This document shows, in pieces, positions 17,009 to 25,181 of a DNA stretch of 64,000 nucleotides; within the stretch, counting starts at the first letter, position 1, and each line of letters starts with the position of its first letter. Both the position numbers and the translations under genes were made by a program. The notes below the pieces were generated by a model. It made no database searches. It was not told the DNA's origin and saw only the letters and a program-made list of their open reading frames with translations. Source of the stretch: Oerskovia sp042887685 (GTDB taxonomy: Bacteria > Actinomycetota > Actinomycetes > Actinomycetales > Cellulomonadaceae); NCBI RefSeq assembly GCF_042887685.1, contig NZ_JBHVOS010000005.1, forward strand, positions 62,001 through 126,000. The letters run 5' to 3'.

Positions 17009-18361
17009 ATGACCGACAAGTACCTGTCCGCCGTGAACTCCGGCTTCACCAAGACGCTCGCCAAGAAGCTCGGCCTGCCCCGCCCTGCCGTGCTGCGCCG
17101 CTACCGTCCCGGCGACCCGCTGGTGCCCGGCCCGGTGCTCGTGATCGGCGAGCCCGGCTCGGCCAAGGACACGAACGCCGTCGCGCAGGCCCTGCTCGGG
17201 TGGGACCTCGACGTCCGGCAGAACGCGGGCGACGGGGAGACCCGGTGGGGGGCGGTCGTCGTGGTCCTGACGGGCGCCACCAGCCCGGCGGACTTCTCCG
17301 CCCCCGTGCTCGAGCTCGGCGCGAACCTGCGCCGCCTCGCGCCGGGCGGCCGCGTCGTGACCGTCTCGCGTGCACCGGCCGACGACGACACACCCCTCCT
17401 CGCGGCGACCCGCCAGGGCGTCGACGGGTTCCTGCGCTCGCTCGCCAAGGAGCTCCGTGCGGGCGCGACGGCCAACGGCATCCAGCTCACGGACGGCGCC
17501 GCACCGGACTCGACGTCGGCCCTGGCCACGCTGCGGTTCTTCCTGTCGGGGAGCTCGGCGTTCGTCGACGGGCAGCTCCTGCACGTGGGCCCCGCCGCGA
17601 CCGAGGCCACGACCGACTGGGACCGACCCCTCGCAGGGCGCGTCGCGGTCGTGACGGGTGCGGCCCGCGGGATCGGCGCGGCCATCGCCCGCACGCTCGC
17701 CCGCGACGGCGCCACGGTCGTCGTGGTCGACGTCCCCGCCGCGGGCGAGTCCCTCGCGAAGGTCGCCAACGAGATCAAGGGCACGGCCCTGCAGCTCGAC
17801 GTGACGGCCGAGGACGCGGGAGCCCGCATCCTCGAGCACGCCCGGACACGCCACGGCGGCCTGCACATCCTGGTCCACAACGCCGGGATCCTGCGCGACA
17901 AGCTGCTCGCCAACATGTCCCCCGACAAGTGGGACGCCGTGATCGCGGTCAACCTGCTCTCCCAGCTGCGGATCAACGAGTACCTGCTGGGTGCGAACGG
18001 ATTCTCGGAGGCCCCGCACATCGTCTCGCTCGCCTCGACGAGCGGCATCGCGGGCAACCGTGGGCAGACGAACTACGGCGCCTCCAAGGCCGGGGTCATC
18101 GGGCACACGCGGGCGACCGCCCGCCTCCTGGCCCCGCTCGGCGGCTCGGCCAACGCGGTCGCGCCCGGGTTCATCGAGACCGACATGACGGCCTCGATCC
18201 CGCTCGTCCAGCGTGAGATGGCCCGTCGCGTGTCCTCGCTCCAGCAGGGCGGGCAGCCGATCGACGTCGCCGAGGCGATCTCGTTCCTCGCCTCCCCCGC
18301 CGCGGCGGGCGTCAACGGCCAGGTGCTGCGCGTGTGCGGCCAGAGCCTGGTGGGCGCGTGA
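17009..18361 (+). CDS. fabG4: FabG4-like high-molecular-weight 3-oxoacyl reductase
   Basis: A 450-residue protein with two Rossmann-type parts. Residues 1-200 form the flavodoxin-like N-terminal domain special to the long FabG subclass. Residues 205-450 are a full SDR with VTGAARGIGAAIA, HNAGI, SLASTSGIAG and YGASKAG (Tyr/Lys), ending FLASPAAAGVNGQVLRVCG. Such enzymes reduce 3-oxoacyl-CoA, here probably working between the hydratase and thiolase next door. ATG 17009 is 9 nt after the thiolase stop region with GAGGGAG as ribosome site. Confidence 0.9.
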   Translation: MTDKYLSAVNSGFTKTLAKKLGLPRPAVLRRYRPGDPLVPGPVLVIGEPGSAKDTNAVAQALLGWDLDVRQNAGDGETRWGAVVVVLTGATSPADFSAPVLELGANLRRLAPGGRVVTVSRAPADDDTPLLAATRQGVDGFLRSLAKELRAGATANGIQLTDGAAPDSTSALATLRFFLSGSSAFVDGQLLHVGPAATEATTDWDRPLAGRVAVVTGAARGIGAAIARTLARDGATVVVVDVPAAGESLAKVANEIKGTALQLDVTAEDAGARILEHARTRHGGLHILVHNAGILRDKLLANMSPDKWDAVIAVNLLSQLRINEYLLGANGFSEAPHIVSLASTSGIAGNRGQTNYGASKAGVIGHTRATARLLAPLGGSANAVAPGFIETDMTASIPLVQREMARRVSSLQQGGQPIDVAEAISFLASPAAAGVNGQVLRVCGQSLVGA

Positions 18362-19344
18362 CGGCCGCCGCGCAGGAGACCCCCGAGCACCGCAACCCGC
18401 GTCTCGTCACGCTGCCCTCGCTGCCGGGGCTCGGCGGCCTCTACGCGAAGGGCGTGGCGTCGTCGGGCCGGATCGCCGTGACGCGCTCCCCCGTGGGACG
18501 CGTCCTGCCCGGGCCGCGCGACGTCGTCCTGCCGGACGTCGTCTACCGCGTCGCCGACGTCCCGACCGCGGGCGTGACCGAGCACCTGACCGCGTACCAG
18601 CGGCTGATCGGCGAGCGCGTCGACGACACCCTGCCCGCGGGGTACCTGCACGTGCTCGCGTTCCCGCTCGCGACCGCGCTCATGGTCCGCGGCGACTTCC
18701 CGCTGCCGCTGCTGGGCCTGGTGCACGTGTCGAACGCGGTCTCGGTGCACCGGCCCGTGCGGGTCGGCCACGTGCTCGAGGTGCGCGCGACCGCCGAGAA
18801 CCTGCGCGCTCACCGGCGCGGGGTCCAGGTGGACCTCGTGACCGAGGTGAGCACGGACGGCGAGCTCGCGTACCGGGGCGCCTCGACGTACCTGGCCAAG
18901 GGGTTCCGGCTGCCGTCGTCGGAGGGGTCGACCGCCCCGCGGACCGACGACGGGCCCCGCGAGGACTTCGTGCCGCCGCTGCCGACGGCGCGCTGGGAGC
19001 TCGGCGGCGGGATCGGTCGCGCGTACGGCGCGATCTCCGGCGACCGCAACCCGATCCACACCTCGGTCCTGGGCGCCAAGGCGTTCGGCTTCCCGCGGAC
19101 CATCGCGCACGGCATGTACACGGCCGCCCGAGCGCTGGCCGAGGTCGGCGCCGCACGCGGCGACGCGTACGACTGGACGGTCGAGTTCGAGAAGCCGGTC
19201 CTGATCCCCGGCACGGTCCAGGTGGCGATCACCCGCGAGCCCGACGCCGGAGCGCACCCGGGTCGGGACGCGGGGTTCACGTACGTGGGCTGGAACGGGA
19301 AGAGCGGCAGGCGCCACTTCAGCGGGACGGTCACGCCGCGCTGA
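18358..19344 (+). CDS. htdX: MaoC-family 3-hydroxyacyl dehydratase, HtdX-like
   Basis: A 328-residue double-hotdog hydratase. The catalytic hydratase-2 motif appears as AISGDRNPIHTS, with FGFPRTIAHGMY downstream. The N-terminal hotdog (residues 50-180: LTAYQRLIGE, LPAGYLHVLAFPLATALM, GLVHVSN) lacks these residues, as is normal. It interconverts enoyl- and (R)-3-hydroxyacyl-CoA. GTG 18358 overlaps the fabG4 stop as GTGA, so translation is coupled. Order thiolase-reductase-hydratase mirrors the mycobacterial Rv0243-Rv0242c-Rv0241c group. A large palindrome follows at 19371-19432. Confidence 0.88.
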   Translation: MTAAAQETPEHRNPRLVTLPSLPGLGGLYAKGVASSGRIAVTRSPVGRVLPGPRDVVLPDVVYRVADVPTAGVTEHLTAYQRLIGERVDDTLPAGYLHVLAFPLATALMVRGDFPLPLLGLVHVSNAVSVHRPVRVGHVLEVRATAENLRAHRRGVQVDLVTEVSTDGELAYRGASTYLAKGFRLPSSEGSTAPRTDDGPREDFVPPLPTARWELGGGIGRAYGAISGDRNPIHTSVLGAKAFGFPRTIAHGMYTAARALAEVGAARGDAYDWTVEFEKPVLIPGTVQVAITREPDAGAHPGRDAGFTYVGWNGKSGRRHFSGTVTPR

Positions 19345-19370
19345 GCGCTCGTGCGGGAGCCGCAGCGGCT

Positions 19371-19432
19371 GCCGAGAAGTGAGCAGATGCCCCTGATCGG
19401 GTCAGATCAGGGGCATCTGCTCGCTACTCGGC
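19371..19432. terminator. bidirectional terminator palindrome
   Basis: Inner arms of 18 nt (GAGCAGATGCCCCTGATC at 19381-19398 and its complement at 19405-19422) are perfect; outer GCCGAG/CTCGGC extend it to 62 bp. It sits between the convergent hydratase and hydrolase genes. Confidence 0.8.
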
Positions 19433-19439
19433 AGGACGG

Positions 19440-21614
19440 TCACCCCGCGGTGCGCCGGATGCTGCGCCGCCACCGGCGTTCGAACACCACGTCCTGGCCG
19501 TCGCGCGCCACGACCTCGTCGTCGGTGTGGAAGTGCTCGGCGTCGCACGTGATCTCCGAGCGCGTCACGATGCTCGCGTCCCACGCGAGGTCGGCCGGCG
19601 TGGCACCAGGCCGACGCAGCCGCACGCTCCAGTCCGAGCGCGTACGCGCGCTCAGCGGGTCACGCCCGATCCAGTACCGCTCGAGCGCGTCCTCGGTGAA
19701 CTCCAGACCGTCGGGGTAGATGCGGGTCCCGCCGTAGCGCGGGTCGACCTCCAGGAGCCACTCGTCGGGTGCGACGTCGCGCACGACGCGCCGCTCGGGT
19801 CGCTGGTCCGCGGTCTCCGGGTAGACGACGCCCAGCGGGGGCGCCTGCTCGGGCTCCCCGAAGGTGACGACCGGGTGGCCACCAGGAGCCGCGCCGTCGT
19901 GCAGCGGGAGCTCGAGCGAGCTGCCCGCGGGCGCGACCGCGAGCGCCGCCCCGCCCGGCTGCGGCCACACCCACGGCCAGTACGCGGAGGAGACCGCGAG
20001 CCGGAGCCGGTGCCCGGGCGCGAGCGCGTACCCGGTTCCGCTGAGCTCGAACGTCACGTCGTGCGTCGCGCCGGGTTCCCAGGGCACGACGAGGTCGCGC
20101 CCCTCACGGGCCGACAGGTTGAGCACGCCACGCGTCACGAGCGTCGAGGAGCCGTCCGGCCCCACGTCGCACAGGCGCGCCACGACCTGGCCCTTGTCGC
20201 CCGCGCACGACAGGCGCAGACGGACGCGGGCCCGGCCCAGGATCTCGAGTCGCTGCGTGAGCGGGGCCGAGTCGAAGCACACGGACCGCCCGTCCTCCTC
20301 GCGCTGGTCGGGCGGCAGGTCCGCGTCGTTGCCGAACGGGAAGAAGCGTCCCGCGTCGATCCCGGTGTGCTGGGGAGAGTCCACGAGGCACGACGGCGGC
20401 ACGTCCGCCGGGGCGGTCTGCCGGCCGCCCGCCGGGCTCGGGCGGGCGGGCAGGTGCGTGACGAGCGGCGCGGTCGTGCGCAGCACGGTGGCGGCCGCCG
20501 CGTCGTCGGTGTCGTCCGGTCCACCCGGCGCTCCGGCGAGCGGGAGGACCGTCGGCCGGACGTGCGGTGACGGCCACCGCTCCTCCCCGACCCAGCGTCC
20601 GGGCAGCTCGTCGTAGACCGTGGCGGGCGGCACCGAATCGGTGACCCACGCACGCAGCGCCGGTTCGTCGAGGGCTCCCGTGTCCTCGTCCTTGAGGAAC
20701 TGGTCCCACCAGCGCAGCGTCTCCTGGAGGAAGCCGATCGACGGTCCGGGTGGCAGGCCGCGGTCGGGGTACTGGTGCGACCACGGACCGACGATGCCGC
20801 GGACCGGACCGCCCAGGGAGCGGTCTCCGTCCGCCGTCGTGTCGCCCGCGGCCACGAGCCGCAGGACCGTGTCGCGGTACGGGTCGTTCCACCCGCCGAC
20901 CGCGAGCACCGCGGCCTTGATCGCCGAGTAGTCCTCGATCACGCTGCCGTGGCGCCAGTAGTCGTCGCGCGTCTGGTGGTCGAGCCAGGTGTGGACGAAC
21001 GGCTGGGTGTGCTCGAGCCGGTCGAGCCACTGCTCCTTCCACCGGTCGCCCACGACGGCCGGGTCCGGGGGCCGGGAGCAGAACGCGAGCATGGTCGCGG
21101 CCCAGGCGTGCATGTCGACCGCGAGGACCGACCCGCCCGTGTAGTGGACGTCGTTGTCGTAGCGGTCGTCGGTCGAGCACACCGTGACGATCGCCCGGAG
21201 CGCCTCGGGTGCGAGGGCCGCGACCTGGAGGGCGTTGAACCCTCCCCACGAGATCCCGAACATCCCGACCCTGCCGCTGCACCACTCCTGCGCCGCGAGC
21301 CACTCGACGACCGCGACGCCGTCGGCCAGCTCGGTCGGCGAGTACTCGTCGTCCTGGTGGCCGTCGGAGTTCCCGCTGCCGCGGATGTCGACACGCACCG
21401 ACCCGTACCCGTGGCCCGCGTAGTACGGGTGGCGCTGCGCGTCGCGCGGGGCGGTCCAGTCGGACAGGCGGTAGGGCAGGTACTCCAGGACCGCGGGGAC
21501 GGGCGTGGGGTCGACAGGTCGCCACACGCGCGCCGCGAGGCGCGTCCCGTCGGCGAGGGGTATCCAGTGGTCCTCGACCGTCGTCTCGAACGGGAGCTCG
21601 GTCACGTACCGCAT
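19440..21614 (-). CDS. CocE/NonD family hydrolase (X-Pro dipeptidyl-peptidase S15-like)
   Basis: A 724-residue alpha/beta hydrolase. The nucleophile is Ser122 in GMFGISWGG; VDIRGSGNSDG forms the oxyanion region; PWSHQYPD carries the probable catalytic His, and GGWNDPYRDTV the Asp region. The last 280 residues form the jelly-roll XPD_C domain (LGRARVRLRLSCAGDKGQVVARL-type strands, GHRLRLAVSS). Family members cleave Xaa-Pro peptides or esters such as cocaine or cephalosporin esters. The peptide transporter 75 nt upstream on the same strand favours a peptidase role (inference). No signal peptide is seen. Start ATG 21614 follows GGAGG. Confidence 0.87.
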   Translation of the reverse strand: MRYVTELPFETTVEDHWIPLADGTRLAARVWRPVDPTPVPAVLEYLPYRLSDWTAPRDAQRHPYYAGHGYGSVRVDIRGSGNSDGHQDDEYSPTELADGVAVVEWLAAQEWCSGRVGMFGISWGGFNALQVAALAPEALRAIVTVCSTDDRYDNDVHYTGGSVLAVDMHAWAATMLAFCSRPPDPAVVGDRWKEQWLDRLEHTQPFVHTWLDHQTRDDYWRHGSVIEDYSAIKAAVLAVGGWNDPYRDTVLRLVAAGDTTADGDRSLGGPVRGIVGPWSHQYPDRGLPPGPSIGFLQETLRWWDQFLKDEDTGALDEPALRAWVTDSVPPATVYDELPGRWVGEERWPSPHVRPTVLPLAGAPGGPDDTDDAAAATVLRTTAPLVTHLPARPSPAGGRQTAPADVPPSCLVDSPQHTGIDAGRFFPFGNDADLPPDQREEDGRSVCFDSAPLTQRLEILGRARVRLRLSCAGDKGQVVARLCDVGPDGSSTLVTRGVLNLSAREGRDLVVPWEPGATHDVTFELSGTGYALAPGHRLRLAVSSAYWPWVWPQPGGAALAVAPAGSSLELPLHDGAAPGGHPVVTFGEPEQAPPLGVVYPETADQRPERRVVRDVAPDEWLLEVDPRYGGTRIYPDGLEFTEDALERYWIGRDPLSARTRSDWSVRLRRPGATPADLAWDASIVTRSEITCDAEHFHTDDEVVARDGQDVVFERRWRRSIRRTAG

Positions 21615-21689
21615 GGTGGTTCCTCCGGTGCTGGGTGGTGCGGGTGGTGCGGGTGGTCCCGGTCGTGCCGGTGGTTCCGGTCTCGCGTG

Positions 21690-23183
21690 TCAGTGCACGG
21701 GGTGCATGGTCCGCTTCATCCAGGGCGACAGGACCAGGACGACGACCGCGACGAGCACGGCCACGGCCCCGTTGAGCGTGAAGTAGAGGCCGTCGGGGAT
21801 CTCGCCGTAGAACCGGACGGTCTGCGCCTGGATGCCGTTCGCGAGCGCGATCGACAGGAACCACACGGCCATCGACTGGCTCGAGAACGCCGCCGGGGCG
21901 AGCTTGGTCGTCGCGGACAGGCCCGTCGTCTGGAGCAGGACGTCGCCGAGGCCCAGCAGCAGGAGCGAGGCCAGGAGCCACCACACGGCGATCTTCCAGT
22001 CGCCGCTCTGCCCGGTCACCGCGGGCACGAGGATCAGGTAGGACAGCCCGCCGAGGAGCGCGCCGATCGCGATCTTCTTGGACGCGTGCGGCTGCCGCGG
22101 TCCGAGCCACGTCCACAGGGCCGCGACCACGGGCGCGACGAGCACCTCGACGCCACCGAGGAACGAGCTGAACCACGCAGCGGGGGCCTCCCACCCGAAG
22201 ATCGTGCGCTCGACGTGCTGGTCGGCCAGCAGGATCAGGACGCTGTACGCCTGAAAGAGCACGAAGTTGAACGCGACCGACGCGAACCACAGCACCAGGA
22301 ACGGCCGCAGCCGGCCGCGCTCCTCCCCCGTCACGCGCGGGCTGCGGAACATCACCGTGAAGTAGACGATCGGCGCGGCCATCGCGACCACGGTCAGCGC
22401 GTCGACGACACCCGCGATGCTGAGCCGCCCCACGAGCGCCAGCCCGACGGCGAGGACCACCACCCCGGCCGCGACCCCACCCAGGATCCACAGGGTCCGG
22501 CGCATCACGGCCGGCGGCAGGGGCGCCTCGGGGCCGCGTCCGTGCCCGGGGACGTGCCTGCGGCCCACGACGTACTGGACCACTCCCGCGGTCATGCCGA
22601 TCGCGGCGGCCGAGAAGCCCCAGTGCCACCCGACGTCGGCGCCGAGCCACCCCGTGACCAGGGGGCCGAAGAACGCGCCCACGTTGATGCCCATGTAGTA
22701 GAGCGCGAAGCCCGCGTCGCGCCGCTCGTCGGTGGTCGAGTAGAGCTTGCCCACGAGCGTCGACACGTTGGGCTTGAGCAGGCCCGTACCCAGGCTGATG
22801 AGGACCAGCCCGAGCCACGTCGAGAGCTCGGCCGGGATCGCCATGGTGTAGTGCCCGCACGCGATGAGGATGCCGCCCCACAGGACCGCTCGGTACGACC
22901 CGAGGACACGGTCCGCGATCCACCCTCCGCCGACCGAGACCAGGTAGACCATGGTCCCGTAGCCGGCGGCGATCGAGGCTGCGGGGCCCGCGTCCATGCC
23001 GAGCCCGTCCTCCGCGACCGACGCGGTGAAGAACAGGACGAGGATCGCCTGCATCCCGAGGAAGGAGAACCGCTCCCAGACCTCGAGGCCGAACAGGGTC
23101 GAGAGCCCTCGGGGGTGCCCGAAGAAGGCTCGGTCGTCCGGGTCGACCGTGGGGCCTGCCGGTCGTGCGTCCTCGGTCGTCAA
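21690..23183 (-). CDS. POT/PTR2-family proton-coupled peptide transporter
   Basis: A 497-residue membrane protein with about 14 helices of the oligopeptide:H+ symporter branch of the MFS. WERFSFLGMQAILVLFF is the family ExxER-like helix 1, GGWIADRVLG the loop 2-3 signature, and LISLGTGLLKPNVSTLVG plus ALYYMGINVGAFFGP match the PTR2 signature. It imports di- and tripeptides. A short cytosolic N-terminus precedes helix 1. The hydrolase directly downstream could process the imported peptides. Confidence 0.92.
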   Translation of the reverse strand: MTTEDARPAGPTVDPDDRAFFGHPRGLSTLFGLEVWERFSFLGMQAILVLFFTASVAEDGLGMDAGPAASIAAGYGTMVYLVSVGGGWIADRVLGSYRAVLWGGILIACGHYTMAIPAELSTWLGLVLISLGTGLLKPNVSTLVGKLYSTTDERRDAGFALYYMGINVGAFFGPLVTGWLGADVGWHWGFSAAAIGMTAGVVQYVVGRRHVPGHGRGPEAPLPPAVMRRTLWILGGVAAGVVVLAVGLALVGRLSIAGVVDALTVVAMAAPIVYFTVMFRSPRVTGEERGRLRPFLVLWFASVAFNFVLFQAYSVLILLADQHVERTIFGWEAPAAWFSSFLGGVEVLVAPVVAALWTWLGPRQPHASKKIAIGALLGGLSYLILVPAVTGQSGDWKIAVWWLLASLLLLGLGDVLLQTTGLSATTKLAPAAFSSQSMAVWFLSIALANGIQAQTVRFYGEIPDGLYFTLNGAVAVLVAVVVLVLSPWMKRTMHPVH

Positions 23184-23293
23184 CAGCCCTCCAGCGGTCG
23201 GTCAGCCCGTCGCAGGTCCGCGGAGGCATCCTTCCAACCTAAGGAGGATCGGGCGAAGAGGCCACAGGGGCGTCCCTGGCCGGCCCGTCGTCG

Positions 23294-23902
23294 TCATCGT
23301 CGCGCCGGCCCCGGGCGCAGCAGACGGTCCAGCAGCCCGTCGCGGACCCCCGGCCACTCGTCCGCGAGGATCGAGAAGTAGGCCGAGTCCCCGCGCGACC
23401 CGTCGGGCGCGACCCGGTGGCTGCGCAGCACGCCCTCCGGCACCGCACCGAGGCGCCGGATCGCCGCGATCGAGCGGGTGTTGCGCGCGTCGGCCCGCAG
23501 CGCCACGCGCTCGACGTCGAGCACCTCGAACGCGTGCCGCAGCACGAGGAGCTTGCACGCCGGGTTGGTCACGCCGCCCCACCACGGCCGGCCGTAGTAC
23601 GTCCACCCGAGCTCGACGCGCCGCTGCGCAGGCGACCACTCGTAGAGCGACGTGCTCCCTCGGACCTCCGCGGCGCCGTCGGGCCCGGGACTCCCCTGCC
23701 CGACGACGGCCCACGCCAACCGTCCGGGCGTCGCCACCGCATCGCGCACGAGGGCGACCACGTCTGCCGCGCTGCGCGGCACGGGGGTCGACATCCCGGC
23801 CCACATCGCGTCGTCGACGAGACCCGCCAGGGCGGGCGCATGCTCCTCGGCGAGCGGCTCGAGGCGCAGCCCGAACCCTTCCAGGACGACGTCGTTCTCC
23901 AT
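23294..23902 (-). CDS. RimJ/RimL-type GNAT acetyltransferase
   Basis: A 202-residue GNAT. The order is DVVLEGFGLRLEPLAEEHA, GWTYYGRPWWGGVTNPACK with the bound-cofactor loop, LLVLRHAFEVL, and ADARNTRSIAAIRRLGAVPEGVLR, the hallmark end of RimL-type enzymes, with YFSILADEWPGV at the end. The acceptor is unknown. ATG 23902 has GGCAGGA about 7 nt upstream and is preferred over GTG 23923. It is closely related to the gene at 24275-25057. Confidence 0.85.
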   Translation of the reverse strand: MENDVVLEGFGLRLEPLAEEHAPALAGLVDDAMWAGMSTPVPRSAADVVALVRDAVATPGRLAWAVVGQGSPGPDGAAEVRGSTSLYEWSPAQRRVELGWTYYGRPWWGGVTNPACKLLVLRHAFEVLDVERVALRADARNTRSIAAIRRLGAVPEGVLRSHRVAPDGSRGDSAYFSILADEWPGVRDGLLDRLLRPGPARR

Positions 23903-24025
23903 ACGGGCATCCTGCCCGACCACTTGTGAAGGTCTCGTGGAACGCCCGTCACCCGAGATGCGAGTGCCCCGGTCCCCTGCCTACGGTCGTCAGGAAGCAG
24001 CCACCACCACCGAGGGAGGAACCCC

Positions 24026-24202
24026 ATGGGACTGGGAGACAAGATCAAGCACGGTGCCGAAGAGGCCGAGGGCAAGATCAAGGAAGGTGCCGGGAAGCTC
24101 ACCGGGAACGAGCGCCTCGAGGCCGAGGGGCACGCCGACCAGGCGAAGGCCAACGTGAAGCAGGCCGGCGACGACGTCAAGGACGCCTTCAAGAAGGACT
24201 GA
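24026..24202 (+). CDS. CsbD-family small stress protein
   Basis: A 58-residue, highly charged helical protein beginning MGLGDKIKHGAEEAEGKIKE, with GAGKLTGNERLEAEG and a QAKANVKQAGDD end. This is the CsbD pattern (bacterial stress protein, controlled by general stress sigma factors in Bacillus); the molecular role is unknown. AGGGAGGA lies 5 nt before ATG 24026 and a strong terminator follows at once, so it is a single-gene unit. TACGGT at 23982-23987 may be its -10. Confidence 0.9.
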   Translation: MGLGDKIKHGAEEAEGKIKEGAGKLTGNERLEAEGHADQAKANVKQAGDDVKDAFKKD

Positions 24203-24215
24203 CGCCCCGACGAAG

Positions 24216-24249
24216 ACCGCCCCGGGACCCTTGCGGGTCCCGGGGCGGT
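24216..24249 (+). terminator. terminator of the CsbD gene
   Basis: A perfect 15-bp GC stem (ACCGCCCCGGGACCC with its complement) and a TTGC loop start 13 nt after the stop codon. Confidence 0.9.
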
Positions 24250-24274
24250 GCTGTGGACAGGGTGGACGAGAAGG

Positions 24275-25057
24275 TCAGAGTGCGATGACCGGGGGCAGGT
24301 CGGGGACCGCAGCGAGGTCAGGCACGGCGAGGATGCCGTGCGCATCTCCCCCGAACGACTCCTCGCCGACGGGCGGCACCACCGTGAGCACCGGCGGCCC
24401 CACGGGGACCCCGGGACCGGGCGCCCCGGCGTCGGGCTCCCCGGCGTCGGTCAGCCCGACCGGTCCGAGCACGGGCACGATGCGCGGGCTCGCGATCCGG
24501 TCGAGCAGGCCGAGCTCGACGCCCGCCCACTCGTGCGCCAGGATCGAGAAGCACACCGAGTCGGCCCGGGTCCCGTCAGGAGCCGTGCGATGACCACGCA
24601 TGACGCCCTCCTCGTACGCGCCGAGGCGACGCATCGCGGCGAGCGAGCGAGCGTTGCGCGCGTCCACCCGGAATCCCACGCGGTGCACGTCCCACGACTC
24701 GAACGCATGTCGGAGCAGCAACCATTTCGAGACGGGGTTGACGAGGCTCCCCCACGTGGAACGGGCGTAGAAGGTCCGCCCGATCTCCACGCGCCTGTCG
24801 TCGAGCGACAGGTCACGGAAAGCGGTGCTCCCCACCACGAGACCCGAGCCCGCGTCGACGACGGCGAAGGCCGTCAGCGCGCGGGTGGCGCGGGTGTCCT
24901 CGATGAAGTTCACCATCCCGACCTCCCCCTCGGGGAGGGTCGTACTCATGCCTGCCCACATCGACGGATCGACGATCTGGGCCAGCGCACCGGCGTGCGC
25001 GACAGCCAGGGGTTCGAGGCGGAACCCGTGGCCTTCAAGGTGGACATCGTGCTGCAC
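24275..25057 (-). CDS. RimJ/RimL-type GNAT acetyltransferase with Pro-rich tail
   Basis: A 260-residue paralogue of the 23.3-kb GNAT. HDVHLEGHGFRLEPLAVAHA, MWAGMST, GRTFYARSTWGSLVNPVSKW, LLRHAFESWD and VDARNARSLAAMRRLGAYEEGVMRGHR align throughout. It adds a 75-residue Gly/Pro/Val-rich C-terminal extension of no clear fold. The start GTG 25057 is chosen because it aligns with the paralogue's Met; the frame is open to GTG 25099, and neither has a good ribosome site. The acceptor is unknown. Confidence 0.8.
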   Translation of the reverse strand: MQHDVHLEGHGFRLEPLAVAHAGALAQIVDPSMWAGMSTTLPEGEVGMVNFIEDTRATRALTAFAVVDAGSGLVVGSTAFRDLSLDDRRVEIGRTFYARSTWGSLVNPVSKWLLLRHAFESWDVHRVGFRVDARNARSLAAMRRLGAYEEGVMRGHRTAPDGTRADSVCFSILAHEWAGVELGLLDRIASPRIVPVLGPVGLTDAGEPDAGAPGPGVPVGPPVLTVVPPVGEESFGGDAHGILAVPDLAAVPDLPPVIAL

Positions 25058-25181
25058 AGCGCAAATCAGAACACACGCAGGCGTCGCCGCCAAGACCACG
25101 GAGCGGTCGTTCGTGAACGACCGGGTGACGCCCCGGTGAACGTTGCGGTCCAGGCAACGTCTTCGCAGGTCAGAGGGCCCC

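Noticed and set aside
20104..23229. A 1,041-codon frame across the hydrolase and transporter
   Set aside because: Low-complexity Arg/Gly protein in another frame of two well-identified genes.
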